From: an uncultured Pseudomonadales bacterium
GTDB taxonomy: Bacteria; Pseudomonadota; Gammaproteobacteria; Pseudomonadales; Balneatricaceae
Length of the DNA stretch: 64,000 nt
Reading direction: 5' to 3'
Assembly: GCA_937773555.1 (NCBI GenBank)
Contig: CALJVT010000005.1
Coordinates: 248,001 to 312,000 of the forward strand
Position numbers and translations under genes: made by a program. The notes under the pieces were generated by a model. The model did not search any database, had not been told where the DNA came from, and worked only from the letters and a program-made list of their open reading frames with translations. Shown here in pieces: positions 12,106 through 21,143 of the stretch; position 1 is the stretch's first letter; the number at the start of each line of letters is the position of its first letter.

Positions 12106-14003
12106 CCATCCTGCATCGCCTCTACTTCTAGCCACCGATCCATCGTCTTCTCTAATTCAACGGTCTGAGTTTCAAGGTGTGCAAGGCGAGCACTTACATG
12201 GTCTTGGCCCTTATTATAAAAGTCTGTATGGCCAATTTCGTTTTGCAACGCTTCTAGCTCTGCTTCTAGCGTTTCAACTTGGCCTGGCAGCAAATCTAGC
12301 TCGCGCTGAATTTTATAGCTTAACTTACCACCAGCTTTAGCTTTATCTTTAGCCTTAAGTGGCGTTGGTGCCATTCCCGTTGGCTTACTGTGACCCTGCA
12401 CAGTAGGAACCTGAAGCTTTCCACCACGCCTAACCCAATCACTATATCCACCCACAGAATCAGTAATATGGCCTTGCCCATCAAACACTAAACACGAGGT
12501 CACCACTCGGTCTAAGAAAGCCCGATCGTGGCTCACTAGAAGCACAGTACCTGGATAGTTGGCCAACATTTCTTCCAACAATTCGAGAGTTTCAATATCC
12601 AGGTCGTTAGTGGGCTCATCCAGTACTAGCATGTTTGACGGCTTGCTAAACAAGCGAGCCAACAACAAACGGTTACGTTCACCACCAGAAAGGCTACTTA
12701 CGGGGCTACGAACCCGTTTAGGAGAAAACAAAAAGTCGCCTAAATAGCTCATTATGTGGCGCTCTCTGCCACCCACAGTAATACTCTCTCGACCTTCAGC
12801 AAGGTTATCCATTACCGTCTTGGTAAGGTCTAATTGATCACGCAATTGATCAAAATAGGCCACTTCTAACTTGGTGCCGCGCTTAACTTTGCCAGAGTTG
12901 GGCTCTAATTGACCCAGAATTAGTTTTAACAAGGTGGATTTACCCACACCGTTAGCACCCACAAGGCCAATGCGATCTAGCTTAAGCAAGTTTAAATCAA
13001 AATTCTTAATCAAGGTTTGCTCGCCATAACCATGGCTGACGTTTTCTAGCTCACACACTAATTGGCCAGATTTAGCAGCTTGGGCATGTTGTAACTTCAC
13101 GTTTCCTTGACGTTCTCTTCTGTCACCACGTTCTTTACGCAGTGATTCAAGCGCTCGCACACGGCCCTCATTGCGGGTACGGCGGGCTTTAATACCTTGG
13201 CGAATCCAAACTTCCTCTTGGGCTAACTTTTTATCAAACAGCGCATTATGGCGATCTTCCTCCATTAACTGCTGCTCACGGTAGGCTAAAAACCGCTCAT
13301 AGTTACCTGGGAAGTAATTTAAGTGCCCACGGTCTAGCTCTACAATTTTGTTAGCCAATACCTGCAAAAAGCTGCGGTCGTGAGTGATAAAGATAATGGC
13401 GCCGCTAAAGTCTAACAACTGTTTTTCTAGCCATTCAATGGCCAATATGTCCAAGTGGTTAGTAGGCTCATCTAATAACAATAACGTAGGCTCAGAAACC
13501 AAAGCTCTGGCCAGTGCTACACGCCTTCTCCAACCACCTGATAACTGACTAAGCACTTGGGTACCGTCTAAGTTAAGGCGGGTCAAGATACGCTCAACCT
13601 TAGTTTCCATTTGCCAGCCATCTAACTCATCAATTCGATGGCTTACAATTTCCAATTGCTTCATCGACTTGTCGTCTAATTCACCCATCGCAATTTCGTC
13701 ATATCGATTGCGTATGTCGTAAACCTCACCCATACCCATAGCGACTAACTCGCTGACACACAAATCTTCACGATCTGGCAGGTCTTGCTGCAGGTACCCA
13801 ATTTTACACGCAGGACTGCGCCAAACATTGCCACTATCTGCTAATTGCTCGCCAACTAACAATTTTATGAGGCTAGATTTGCCTGCCCCATTACGGCCGA
13901 TAAGACACACTCGATCACCCGCATCAATCTGTAAATTGACATCGTCAAGTATGGCCACATCGCCGTAAGCAAGATGGACTTGTTGTAAACGTAATAAATT
14001 CAT
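12102..14003 (-). CDS. uup: ABC-F family ATPase Uup
   Basis: Soluble ABC-F ATPase without membrane domain; Uup is linked to precise transposon excision, DNA branch binding and ribosome function. The 633-residue protein has two ATP-binding cassettes: Walker A LIGRNGAGKSS and LVGANGVGKST, signatures QLSGGWRRRVALARAL and SLSGGERNRLLLARLF, and Walker B TLLLLDEPTNHLD and MLVLDEPTNDLD. The C-terminal 80 residues form the Uup-type coiled coil (LPGQVETLEAELEALQNEIG...). The ATG at 14003 is preceded by AGG; an upstream TTG is unlikely. A 13-bp palindrome (CACACT-c-AGTGTG, 14037-14049) lies just upstream, of unknown role. Confidence 0.92.
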   Translation of the reverse strand: MNLLRLQQVHLAYGDVAILDDVNLQIDAGDRVCLIGRNGAGKSSLIKLLVGEQLADSGNVWRSPACKIGYLQQDLPDREDLCVSELVAMGMGEVYDIRNRYDEIAMGELDDKSMKQLEIVSHRIDELDGWQMETKVERILTRLNLDGTQVLSQLSGGWRRRVALARALVSEPTLLLLDEPTNHLDILAIEWLEKQLLDFSGAIIFITHDRSFLQVLANKIVELDRGHLNYFPGNYERFLAYREQQLMEEDRHNALFDKKLAQEEVWIRQGIKARRTRNEGRVRALESLRKERGDRRERQGNVKLQHAQAAKSGQLVCELENVSHGYGEQTLIKNFDLNLLKLDRIGLVGANGVGKSTLLKLILGQLEPNSGKVKRGTKLEVAYFDQLRDQLDLTKTVMDNLAEGRESITVGGRERHIMSYLGDFLFSPKRVRSPVSSLSGGERNRLLLARLFSKPSNMLVLDEPTNDLDIETLELLEEMLANYPGTVLLVSHDRAFLDRVVTSCLVFDGQGHITDSVGGYSDWVRRGGKLQVPTVQGHSKPTGMAPTPLKAKDKAKAGGKLSYKIQRELDLLPGQVETLEAELEALQNEIGHTDFYNKGQDHVSARLAHLETQTVELEKTMDRWLEVEAMQDG

Positions 14004-14344
14004 TAAAGGACCTAAAAGGTAGGGCAAGATTCAACACACACTCAGTGTGGGTGAAGTATTAACTAAACATACATAATTATAACGTTTCTTCTAGGCTGTC
14101 AGATACTTAAAGGTGATAAAACCATGCAAAAGCATGCTTATTAAAGTTGCAACTAGCTAAATAATAAGTTGATAATGAATTTTAGTGATGTAACTGAACA
14201 ATTTTCAGCTATTTTAAAAAAAACACTAATAAATAATACGACAAGGTCGAAAGTGAATAAAAGCCTCTGCAAGACCCAATGTCGTCAATTTTGCCGTGGC
14301 AATCTAATTTGCCACCATGCCATAATTATTGGAAGCTGAATACG
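14004..14344. other. Intergenic region between divergent uup and tatD
   Basis: AT-rich spacer holding the promoters of both genes. The only structured element I see is the palindrome at 14037-14049 next to uup. No gene or RNA is evident; part of it may be coding if tatD begins at ATG 14279. Confidence 0.5.
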
Positions 14345-15148
14345 TTGAAATACCCTAGCATCACCGATATTGGTGTTAATTTAACCAATGACCGATTTAA
14401 CAAAGACCTTGCTGATACCCTGCAGCGTGGATTGGATGCAGGGGTGCACCGCCATATTATTACCGGCACTTCGTTGTCCACTAGCCAACATGCGCTTGAA
14501 CTTAGCCTAGACGATTCGTTGCCCTGCCAGCGCTTTGCAACCGCAGGTTTCCATCCCCATAGTGCCAGTGAAAACACGCCTAAGTCCTGGCAACAGCTTA
14601 CAGAGCTTTGGCAGCACCCCAGGGTAGTTGCTATTGGCGAAACAGGGTTAGATTTTAATCGGAACTTTTCTACGCCAACCCAACAGCTTGATAGCTTTGA
14701 AAAGCATTTACAAGCGGCTGTAAGGCTGCAACTGCCGCTATTTTTACATGAACGTGATGCAGCTGGTGAATTTTTAGAGCTTATTAATGACTATAGGTCT
14801 GGTTTTAGTAAAGCAGTGGTTCACTGCTTTACCGGCACTGAGACTTTTCTTAAACACCTACTAGAGCTTGATATACATATTGGCATCACTGGGTGGATTT
14901 GTGACGAACGTCGCGGAGAGCACCTACAAAGCTCTATTAAATTGATTCCAAGCAACAGGCTCATGTTAGAAACAGACGCCCCCTATCTCTTACCTCGAGA
15001 CATTCGGCCAAAACCAAAATCTAGCCGTAATGAACCGGCCTACCTGGCCCATATTTTACAACGTGTAGCGCATTTTCGTGGTCAAAACATAGCCGACCTT
15101 GCACAACAAACGGAGGCTACAGTGAACGACTTTTTTGGCTTTGATTAA
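14345..15148 (+). CDS. tatD: TatD family metal-dependent DNase
   Basis: Mg-dependent 3'-5' exonuclease of the amidohydrolase (TIM-barrel) superfamily, implicated in repair of oxidatively damaged DNA. Landmarks follow E. coli TatD closely: TDIGVNLT near the start, AIGETGLDFNRNFSTP, VHCFTGT, IHIGITGWICDERRG, LMLETDAPYLLPRD and SSRNEPAYLAHILQRVAHFRG. I start at TTG 14345, which matches the short N-terminus of the family; ATG 14279 would add 22 residues with no family counterpart. Neither start has a clear ribosome binding site. The stop overlaps that of the convergent glutaredoxin-like gene. Confidence 0.88.
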   Translation: MKYPSITDIGVNLTNDRFNKDLADTLQRGLDAGVHRHIITGTSLSTSQHALELSLDDSLPCQRFATAGFHPHSASENTPKSWQQLTELWQHPRVVAIGETGLDFNRNFSTPTQQLDSFEKHLQAAVRLQLPLFLHERDAAGEFLELINDYRSGFSKAVVHCFTGTETFLKHLLELDIHIGITGWICDERRGEHLQSSIKLIPSNRLMLETDAPYLLPRDIRPKPKSSRNEPAYLAHILQRVAHFRGQNIADLAQQTEATVNDFFGFD

Positions 15149-15387
15149 AAGCAACTGACAGCGCGCTCATCAAACGGCCAACACAATACTTTTTGGCTAT
15201 CGATGCAGCGCAATACAGGAATCTTTTCCCCATAAAGTGCGACCAGCTCATCAGTATCTGCAATATCAACCATCTCTACTTCCACTTGTGATAAGTCTAA
15301 ACATTGACCTAACAGCGCTTCGGCTTGGTCGCATAAATGGCATCCAGACGTACCCAACAGTTGCATATAACGCTTAGGTTTAGGCAT
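15145..15387 (-). CDS. Glutaredoxin-like small protein (DUF836 type)
   Basis: An 80-residue thioredoxin-fold protein with the motif TSGCHLCDQAEALL, a C-x-x-C in the position of the glutaredoxin active site, followed by VDIADTDELVALYGEKIPVLRC with the cis-proline. This matches the DUF836 glutaredoxin family common near regulators in Pseudomonas relatives. A redox partner cannot be named. It lies 7 bases after the PuuR-type regulator and so may be cotranscribed with it. Confidence 0.8.
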   Translation of the reverse strand: MPKPKRYMQLLGTSGCHLCDQAEALLGQCLDLSQVEVEMVDIADTDELVALYGEKIPVLRCIDSQKVLCWPFDERAVSCF

Positions 15388-15394
15388 AGATCAG

Positions 15395-15943
15395 CTACAC
15401 ACTGGCTGGATTATTTGCACTAACCAAGACACAGGGCTGGTCGCCTAAGTTTCGGAAACGGTGGGGCTGTGAACTAGAAAAGTAATAGCCATCACCTGCG
15501 TGTAATATTTCCACCTGTTCAGACACCGTGACCTCCAAACAACCACTAATAACAATACCCGCCTCTTCACCTTCATGCAGCAACATATCCACACCGGTAT
15601 CTGCACCCGGTGGGTATGTTTCATGCAACAACGACAAATTTCTGGGGTCATAGTTATAACCCACTAACCGCATTGCAACTTTACCTGAGCCCATGTCTGG
15701 CAACTCATTACTTTTGTAAAATACTTGTTGTTGTGCGGGCATTTCTTCAACAAAAAACGCTTGTAAAGACATTGGCACGCCATCTAACACTTTTTTTAAA
15801 GAGCTCACTGATGGGCTAACTCGATTTTGTTCAATAAGGGAAATAGTACTGTTGGTCACCCCTGCCCGCTTAGCTAATTCTCGCTGTGATAGGCCACCTT
15901 TTTTACGCACTGCTTTAAGGCGCGCGCCCACATCAAGGCTCAT
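15395..15943 (-). CDS. XRE-cupin transcriptional regulator (PuuR/PauR type)
   Basis: A 182-residue DNA-binding regulator with an N-terminal Cro/CI helix-turn-helix (LKAVRKKGGLSQRELAKRAGVTNSTISLIEQ, residues about 8-40) and a C-terminal cupin domain (HETYPPGADTG..., HEGEEAGIVISGCLEVTV...). This architecture and the sequence VGARLKAVRKKGGLSQRELAKRAGVT are those of PuuR/PauR, repressors of polyamine catabolism in E. coli and P. aeruginosa. No polyamine-degradation gene is adjacent, so any regulon is elsewhere; the polyamine-type importer at 59.5-64 kb is 44 kb away. ATG 15943 overlaps the rmuC end by 11 bases, which suggests translational coupling. Confidence 0.82.
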   Translation of the reverse strand: MSLDVGARLKAVRKKGGLSQRELAKRAGVTNSTISLIEQNRVSPSVSSLKKVLDGVPMSLQAFFVEEMPAQQQVFYKSNELPDMGSGKVAMRLVGYNYDPRNLSLLHETYPPGADTGVDMLLHEGEEAGIVISGCLEVTVSEQVEILHAGDGYYFSSSQPHRFRNLGDQPCVLVSANNPASV

Positions 15944-17318
15944 CAGCAGAATCCTCTTCACTTGCATGCTCAATCATCGCATCTGGCAAGGCCTTTTTAG
16001 GCTGAATACCACCTAAATTAACAATTTTTTGAGCCCGATTAATAAGGTTCCCTCGGCCCGAAGACAGCCGCTTGTGAGCCGTATCATAGGCATCTTGAGC
16101 GCGCACAAGATGGCTACCCACACTATCCATCGAGGTGACAAAATCAACCAGTTTTTTGTGCATTTCTTCTGCTTGGCGAGAAATTTCTTTAGCATTCTGG
16201 CTTTGATGCTCATAGCGCCAAATGTTATGAATAGTGCGCAATACCATTAACAAAGTTGCCGGGCTAACGAGCATAATATTATTTTTCATGGCACTAACAA
16301 ATAAATCAGCATCAGCCTGAAGAGCGAGCATATAGGCCGATTCTATGGGAATAAACAACAGCACGTAGTCTAAACTAGACACACCTTCGGCACTTTCATA
16401 AGATTTACTACTAAGGCCTTTGATATGCGCCTTTACTGAAGCCAGATGTTCAGCCAGCGCCACACTTCGTTCAGCGTCATCTTCTGCACTTTGATAACGT
16501 TCATAGGCCACCAGAGTCACTTTAGAATCTACCACTACATCTTTGTTTTCTGGCATATGTACAACCACATCCGGCTGCAAACGCTTACCATCGGTTTGAG
16601 TTAAATTAACTTGGCTGTGGTATTCATGTCCTTTGCGCAGGCCTGATTGCTCCAGCACCTGTTCCAATACCATTTCACCCCAATTACCTTGAGCTTTATT
16701 GTCACCTTTAAGGGCTTTAGTCAGGTTAATTGCATCGCTACTGAGCTTATTATTAAGCTCTAACAGGCTATTGATTTGTTGTGTTAGGCCGGCGCGATCT
16801 CGCGCATCTTTGTCATAAACGTCATCAACTTTTTTGCGAAAATCACCTAACTGTTGTTTTAGTGGATTAAGCAAATGGCCTAATTGATCCTGATTTTGAC
16901 TAGACAGTTGATTAGCTTGTTGCTTTAAGGAAGACTCAGCAAATTGCTTAAGATAAGTATCAAATGCTTCTTGCGTATGCTGCTGCTGTTGCAATTGGCT
17001 TTGATGGGCGTCTTGCTGTGATTCAAGTTTAGTGTGTAAACTAGCATTTACAGCTGCAGCTTGGCTCACCTGTGCCTGCAACTCTATCTGTTGCCGCTGA
17101 GCATCTTGCAATTGGTTTTGGAGAACTATCGACTGTTCTTGAGCCTGCTCATGCTTAACTTCAAGCTGCGCCATAGCAAGTTGCTGGGCAAGTGATTTTT
17201 CTGCCGCAGCCACATTTATCTCATCAGTTGCACCATGACCAACAGCACCACGGCGCGCAAAATAAATAGTAGCTAGCGTCATTACACCAGCAAATACCCA
17301 AAGCATGTAATCTAGCAT
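15933..17318 (-). CDS. rmuC: DNA recombination protein RmuC
   Basis: RmuC limits recombination at inverted repeats; the family is a predicted nuclease. The 461-residue product has an N-terminal membrane anchor (MLDYMLWVFAGVMTLATIYFA), a long Gln-rich coiled coil (about 40-165), and the conserved RmuC domain: GNWGEMVLEQVLEQSGLRKGHEY, RLQPDVVVHMPENKDVVVDSKV, YVLLFIPIESAYMLALQ and LVSPATLLMVLRTIHNIWR. ATG 17318 is used; it lies 4 bases after the stop of the upstream gene, so the two are probably coupled. Confidence 0.92.
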   Translation of the reverse strand: MLDYMLWVFAGVMTLATIYFARRGAVGHGATDEINVAAAEKSLAQQLAMAQLEVKHEQAQEQSIVLQNQLQDAQRQQIELQAQVSQAAAVNASLHTKLESQQDAHQSQLQQQQHTQEAFDTYLKQFAESSLKQQANQLSSQNQDQLGHLLNPLKQQLGDFRKKVDDVYDKDARDRAGLTQQINSLLELNNKLSSDAINLTKALKGDNKAQGNWGEMVLEQVLEQSGLRKGHEYHSQVNLTQTDGKRLQPDVVVHMPENKDVVVDSKVTLVAYERYQSAEDDAERSVALAEHLASVKAHIKGLSSKSYESAEGVSSLDYVLLFIPIESAYMLALQADADLFVSAMKNNIMLVSPATLLMVLRTIHNIWRYEHQSQNAKEISRQAEEMHKKLVDFVTSMDSVGSHLVRAQDAYDTAHKRLSSGRGNLINRAQKIVNLGGIQPKKALPDAMIEHASEEDSADEP

Positions 17319-17322
17319 CTGT

Positions 17323-17700
17323 TTAGGCCACCCATCCCTGCACCATGGGTATAAGTCCCACCAAAGCAAGACAGGTGTAAACTAAACTGGCACGTTTAGG
17401 CTTAAACAATCGACACAAAAAGATATAATATATAGCCGGGAAACTTACTACTAAAAAGCCTATAGGAATCCACCAGGCGAGGTTCTGCCCGCCATAAACT
17501 AAACTGGCAATGAGCGCGATGGCCGATACATTTCCAGCTGTTAGATAAATGCCTGGCACTTTAGCAACGGCCTGAGTGCGACCAGAGGCCTCTGTAACCT
17601 GCTTATTTTCAGTTAAAACGTCATGGCTCACTTGGCGTGCACTAAGTGCAGCACCCATAGCAAAGGCACCTGTTAGGGTAAAAATGTAGATAGGTTCCAT
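17323..17700 (-). CDS. Small integral membrane protein, unknown function
   Basis: A 125-residue protein with about four hydrophobic segments (residues about 5-20, 52-68, 73-93 and 105-122) and a short polar region at 22-47. I do not recognise the family. It is in an apparent operon with rmuC (4-base gap), consistent with a shared envelope location, but this says nothing firm about function. Confidence 0.65.
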   Translation of the reverse strand: MEPIYIFTLTGAFAMGAALSARQVSHDVLTENKQVTEASGRTQAVAKVPGIYLTAGNVSAIALIASLVYGGQNLAWWIPIGFLVVSFPAIYYIFLCRLFKPKRASLVYTCLALVGLIPMVQGWVA

Positions 17701-17745
17701 GTACGTCTTTCCATGTGAGTAAGGTAAAGTGCAATGGTAACAAAA

Positions 17746-18378
17746 TTAATGCAGGGCTTCACCCAACGCAGGCCGTTTTGGTCTTAGCAAATCAAATTGT
17801 TGGCGTAACTCAACCAGAGGCTTGAGTCCATGATCTACAGGGTCTTCTGGTAAATCTAACCAATTAACGCTATGAATGCGGGTCATGAGGTCATATTCGC
17901 CAACGATTGCATCTAAAAACATCAGCGCCGCATCAGTTTGAGGGGCATCTTCAAGTATTGGCAGGTCTTCTAGGTATAAATCTAAATGCAGCTCTTCACC
18001 GATATTTCGTAACCCAAAGAACAGCTCGTCTAATTCTAGCACTGCATCGCCAATTTCTATGGCTTCTGGAATATGCTCTACCCTTGGATTAAAAGCCAGC
18101 ACCTTAATGTGGCTTAGCTGCGGTGCAGCAGCAACCAAAAATAAAACAGTATCAATGCTTTGGCTGTATCCATCACAACCAAACACAAGTTCGATCCCCG
18201 TGCCATCTGCATCACGGGCACAAAAAACTGTAAGGTGCAGGTCTATGTCTGATAACTGATCTTGCACTTCTTCGAGTAACTCTTGTGCCAAAATAGACTC
18301 TTCATCCACTAAGCTACGCAGATGATCTGCATTATCGCTCACCAGTTGCCAAAAGTTTTGTATAGGGGAGTTATTCAT
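17746..18378 (-). CDS. Conserved hypothetical acidic protein
   Basis: A 210-residue, strongly acidic soluble protein without signal or membrane segment. It shows regular beta/alpha patterning (IDLHLTVFCARDADGTGIELVFGCDG; HIKVLAFNPRVEHIPEAIEIGDAVLELDELFFGL) but no catalytic motif I can name. It lies 45 bases upstream of the small membrane protein and rmuC and may lead that operon. It follows the rpsA terminator, so it needs its own promoter or read-through. Confidence 0.65.
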   Translation of the reverse strand: MNNSPIQNFWQLVSDNADHLRSLVDEESILAQELLEEVQDQLSDIDLHLTVFCARDADGTGIELVFGCDGYSQSIDTVLFLVAAAPQLSHIKVLAFNPRVEHIPEAIEIGDAVLELDELFFGLRNIGEELHLDLYLEDLPILEDAPQTDAALMFLDAIVGEYDLMTRIHSVNWLDLPEDPVDHGLKPLVELRQQFDLLRPKRPALGEALH

Positions 18379-18459
18379 AAAAATTCTTCAAATGCTAAAA
18401 AACACCGCTGCTTGGTAGTTATACCGCCGCGGCACCTTATACATCTTGTAAATAACGTA

Positions 18460-18488
18460 AAAGGGAGTGCCGAAGCACTCCCTTTTTT
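18460..18488 (-). terminator. Terminator of rpsA
   Basis: On the minus strand GGGAGTGC, a TTCG tetraloop and GCACTCCC are followed by TTTT. The 8-bp GC-rich stem with an extra-stable UUCG loop lies 20 bases after the rpsA stop. A T-run also follows on the plus strand, so it could act both ways. Confidence 0.92.
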
Positions 18489-18507
18489 AAGCACAGGGGT
18501 TAAACGC

Positions 18508-20184
18508 TTATTGCTTGCCCATCTGTGCTTTGATCAAGTCGCCAATAGTGGTAGGGCCATCAGTAGGCACATCCACTTCGCGAACGTCACGCATCGCTTG
18601 CTTCTCGTCTGCTACATCCTTGGCCTTAATGGACAAGTTTATAGATCGGTTACGACGGTCAACAGCCACAATCTTAGCTTCAACACTGTCACCAACTTTA
18701 AGTTCGTTACGTGCGTCTTCAATACGATCAATGCTGATTTCAGAAGCCTTAAGTGTAGCGTCAATGCCTTCAGCAAGCTCAATAACAGCTTCTTTAGCTT
18801 CAACAGACTTAACGGTACCATTTACGATCGTACCACGATCATTAGCTGCAACGTACTCACTGAATGGGTCGTTTTCTTGCTGCTTAATACCAAGAGAGAT
18901 ACGCTCTTTCTCAGAATCTACAGATAAGATCACTGCACTTACTTCGTCGCCCTTCTTGTAGTCACGAAGGGCCGCTTCGCCTTCTACTTCCCAAGAAATG
19001 TCCGACATGTGCACAAGGCCATCAAGGTCGCCTTCTAAGCCAACAAAGATACCGAAATCAGTGATGGTTTTGATGTTACCAACAACCTTGTCACCCGCTG
19101 CATACTTCTCAGCGAACTCAGCCCATGGGTTGCCCACACATTGCTTAATGCCTAAAGAGATGCGACGACGTTCTTGGTCTACATCCAAGATCATCACTTC
19201 CATAGCGTCGCCAACGTTAACAACTTTAGATGGGTGAATGTTCTTGTTAGTCCAAGACATTTCAGAAACGTGTACCAAACCTTCAACCCCATCTTCTATA
19301 GAAGCGAAGCAACCGTAGTCAGTTAAGTTAGTTACAGTAGCTTGTACGCGATGACCATTAGGGTAACGTGCCTTGATAGACGCCCATGGATCCTCTTGCA
19401 ACTGTTTAAGGCCCAAAGATAAACGACCGCTGTCCTTATCAAACTTGATAACGCGAACAGTAATTTCATCACCCGGGTTTAACATGTCACTTGGGTGTGC
19501 AATACGCTTCCAAGCCATGTCAGTAATATGCAGTAGGCCGTCAACGCCACCTAAGTCTACAAAAGCACCGTAGTTGGTTAGGTTCTTAACATAACCCTTA
19601 ACGTCCATGCCTTCTTCAATGCTAGCCAACAATTCGTCACGCTGGGCGCTGTTAGCTTCTTGCATTACTGCGCGTCGTGAAACAACCACGTTGTTGCGCT
19701 TTTGATCCAGCTTGATCAGCTTGAATTCAAGTTCCTGGCCTTCCAAGTGGTCAACGTCACGAACAGGGCGAACGTCTACCAAGGAACCAGGTAAGAAACC
19801 CTGAATATTGTTGATGGCAACAGTAAAGCCACCCTTAACCTTGCCGTTGATAACGCCAGTAATAGTCGCTTCTTCGTCAAAGGCAGTTTGCAATACTTCC
19901 CACGCTTCGGCAGCTTTAGCCTTTTCGCGTGAAAGTTTAGTCTCGCCAGTGCCGTCTTCAACACTTTCTAAAGACACCTTAATTTGATCGCCAATTTTCA
20001 CTTCTATTTCACGAGAATCGTTATAGAATTCTTCAATAGGAATGATCGCTTCAGACTTAAGGCCTGCGTGTACTGTTACCCAGTCGCCGTCGATGTCTAA
20101 TACGGTGCCCATAACAACAGCACCAGGACGCATCTCAACAGCAATTAGGGATTCTTCAAATAGATCTGCAAAGCTTTCGCTCAT
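18508..20184 (-). CDS. rpsA: 30S ribosomal protein S1
   Basis: S1 binds mRNA on the small subunit and unfolds structured leaders for initiation. The 558-residue product is full length and contains six S1/OB repeats; the repeat core [31 protein letters not shown] recurs in variants ([60 protein letters not shown]). [13 protein letters not shown] is the canonical N-terminus, so ATG 20184 is used. Unlike most gammaproteobacteria, neither cmk upstream nor ihfB downstream is present; it is monocistronic with a good promoter and a UUCG terminator. Confidence 0.97.
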   Translation of the reverse strand: MSESFADLFEESLIAVEMRPGAVVMGTVLDIDGDWVTVHAGLKSEAIIPIEEFYNDSREIEVKIGDQIKVSLESVEDGTGETKLSREKAKAAEAWEVLQTAFDEEATITGVINGKVKGGFTVAINNIQGFLPGSLVDVRPVRDVDHLEGQELEFKLIKLDQKRNNVVVSRRAVMQEANSAQRDELLASIEEGMDVKGYVKNLTNYGAFVDLGGVDGLLHITDMAWKRIAHPSDMLNPGDEITVRVIKFDKDSGRLSLGLKQLQEDPWASIKARYPNGHRVQATVTNLTDYGCFASIEDGVEGLVHVSEMSWTNKNIHPSKVVNVGDAMEVMILDVDQERRRISLGIKQCVGNPWAEFAEKYAAGDKVVGNIKTITDFGIFVGLEGDLDGLVHMSDISWEVEGEAALRDYKKGDEVSAVILSVDSEKERISLGIKQQENDPFSEYVAANDRGTIVNGTVKSVEAKEAVIELAEGIDATLKASEISIDRIEDARNELKVGDSVEAKIVAVDRRNRSINLSIKAKDVADEKQAMRDVREVDVPTDGPTTIGDLIKAQMGKQ

Positions 20185-20525
20185 GTTTATATACCAGACG
20201 TTGTGCAAGTTTAAAGCGCTTGCGATCCAACGCTCGTTTAGCCTGAAGGTCAGCTTCAACAGGGAAGTTAAATGGACGCGATGTGCCAGGAACTGACGCC
20301 TAGAATGACACTAACGAATTTTGCGCGCGCGGTATTGTACACTGCGGCTTAATTTACAGCAACACTGTATGGCCATAATAGGCTCAAGCTAAATGCAGAT
20401 ATCCCCCCTATTCCATAATTTCTCGAAAGGCCTTATTAACCCTAGGAATATATCTGTGTATAATCATCAGACTAGTTCACACATGTGTGCCGAAGAATTC
20501 AGCGCATATGACAAGGGTTAAATAT
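20185..20525. other. Intergenic region between divergent rpsA and SOUL gene
   Basis: Holds the rpsA leader and promoter. Nearer the SOUL gene I see no clear promoter; an AAGGG ribosome binding site lies just before ATG 20526. Confidence 0.5.
20334..20362 (-). promoter_or_regulatory. Sigma-70 promoter of rpsA with GC-rich discriminator
   Basis: Read on the minus strand: TTGCTG, 17 bases, TACAAT, then ACCGCGCGCGC. Spacing is ideal. The GC-rich stretch right after the -10 is typical of promoters under negative stringent control by ppGpp, which suits a ribosomal protein gene. The start site would be about 130 bases or more upstream of the coding region, leaving a leader where S1 autoregulation may act. 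Confidence 0.6.
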
Positions 20526-21143
20526 ATGTTAAAGCGTTTTTTTTTGGGACTCTCCATTCTAGTGTTTACTGAGTATTCTATGGCTATTGAAGAACCTAAG
20601 TACACTGTTATTGAAGCGTTTGAGGAATTTGAGTTAAGGGCCTATGACCCCATGATCGTAGCAGAAACACTGGTTTCTGGAACTCTAGACGGTGCCGCTA
20701 ACGCCGGTTTTAAACTTATTGGCGGTTATATTTTTGGTGACAATACGTCCAGTTCTAGCGTGGATAATAAAATTAGCATGACCGCACCTGTGAGCATGCA
20801 GCTACAGTCTGAAAAAATAAATATGACCGCACCAGTGAGTATGCAACAAAAAGACGGCCAATGGCTTGTGCACTTTGTAATGCCTAGCAAATATACCTTA
20901 GACACCCTGCCTACACCTAATAACAAGGCAGTCATGCTAAGAGAAATTCCTGCGCGTAATTATGCGGTGCTGAGTTTTTCGGGGTTTACTGGCGCCATTA
21001 AAGTTGACAAAAAAATCACCGAGCTAATGACATGGTTAAAAGATAAGGGCATCAAACCCCTCAGCGAGCCTGAAATGGCGCGCTATAACGCCCCTTGGTC
21101 GTTACCCTTTATGCGTCGTAATGAAATCATGGTGATGTATTAA
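20526..21143 (+). CDS. SOUL family haem-binding-like protein, exported
   Basis: A 205-residue member of the SOUL/HBP family, implicated in haem or porphyrin binding. A signal peptide (MLKRFFLGLSILVFTEYSMA) precedes the mature start IEEPKYTVIEAFEEFELRAYDPMIVAET, the usual SOUL opening. The KISMTAPVSMQ motif, part of the family signature, occurs twice (KISMTAPVSMQLQ and KINMTAPVSMQQK), as in many SOUL proteins. ATG 20526 has an AAGGG site; a GTG at 20487 would add 13 residues before the signal peptide and is less likely. It is expected in the periplasm. Its stop overlaps that of the convergent oxidoreductase gene. Confidence 0.86.
   Translation: MLKRFFLGLSILVFTEYSMAIEEPKYTVIEAFEEFELRAYDPMIVAETLVSGTLDGAANAGFKLIGGYIFGDNTSSSSVDNKISMTAPVSMQLQSEKINMTAPVSMQQKDGQWLVHFVMPSKYTLDTLPTPNNKAVMLREIPARNYAVLSFSGFTGAIKVDKKITELMTWLKDKGIKPLSEPEMARYNAPWSLPFMRRNEIMVMY

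Noticed and set aside
18322-18961. 148- and 201-codon frames opposite the end of rpsA
   Set aside because: Antisense to a strongly conserved ribosomal gene; no family resemblance or ribosome binding site.
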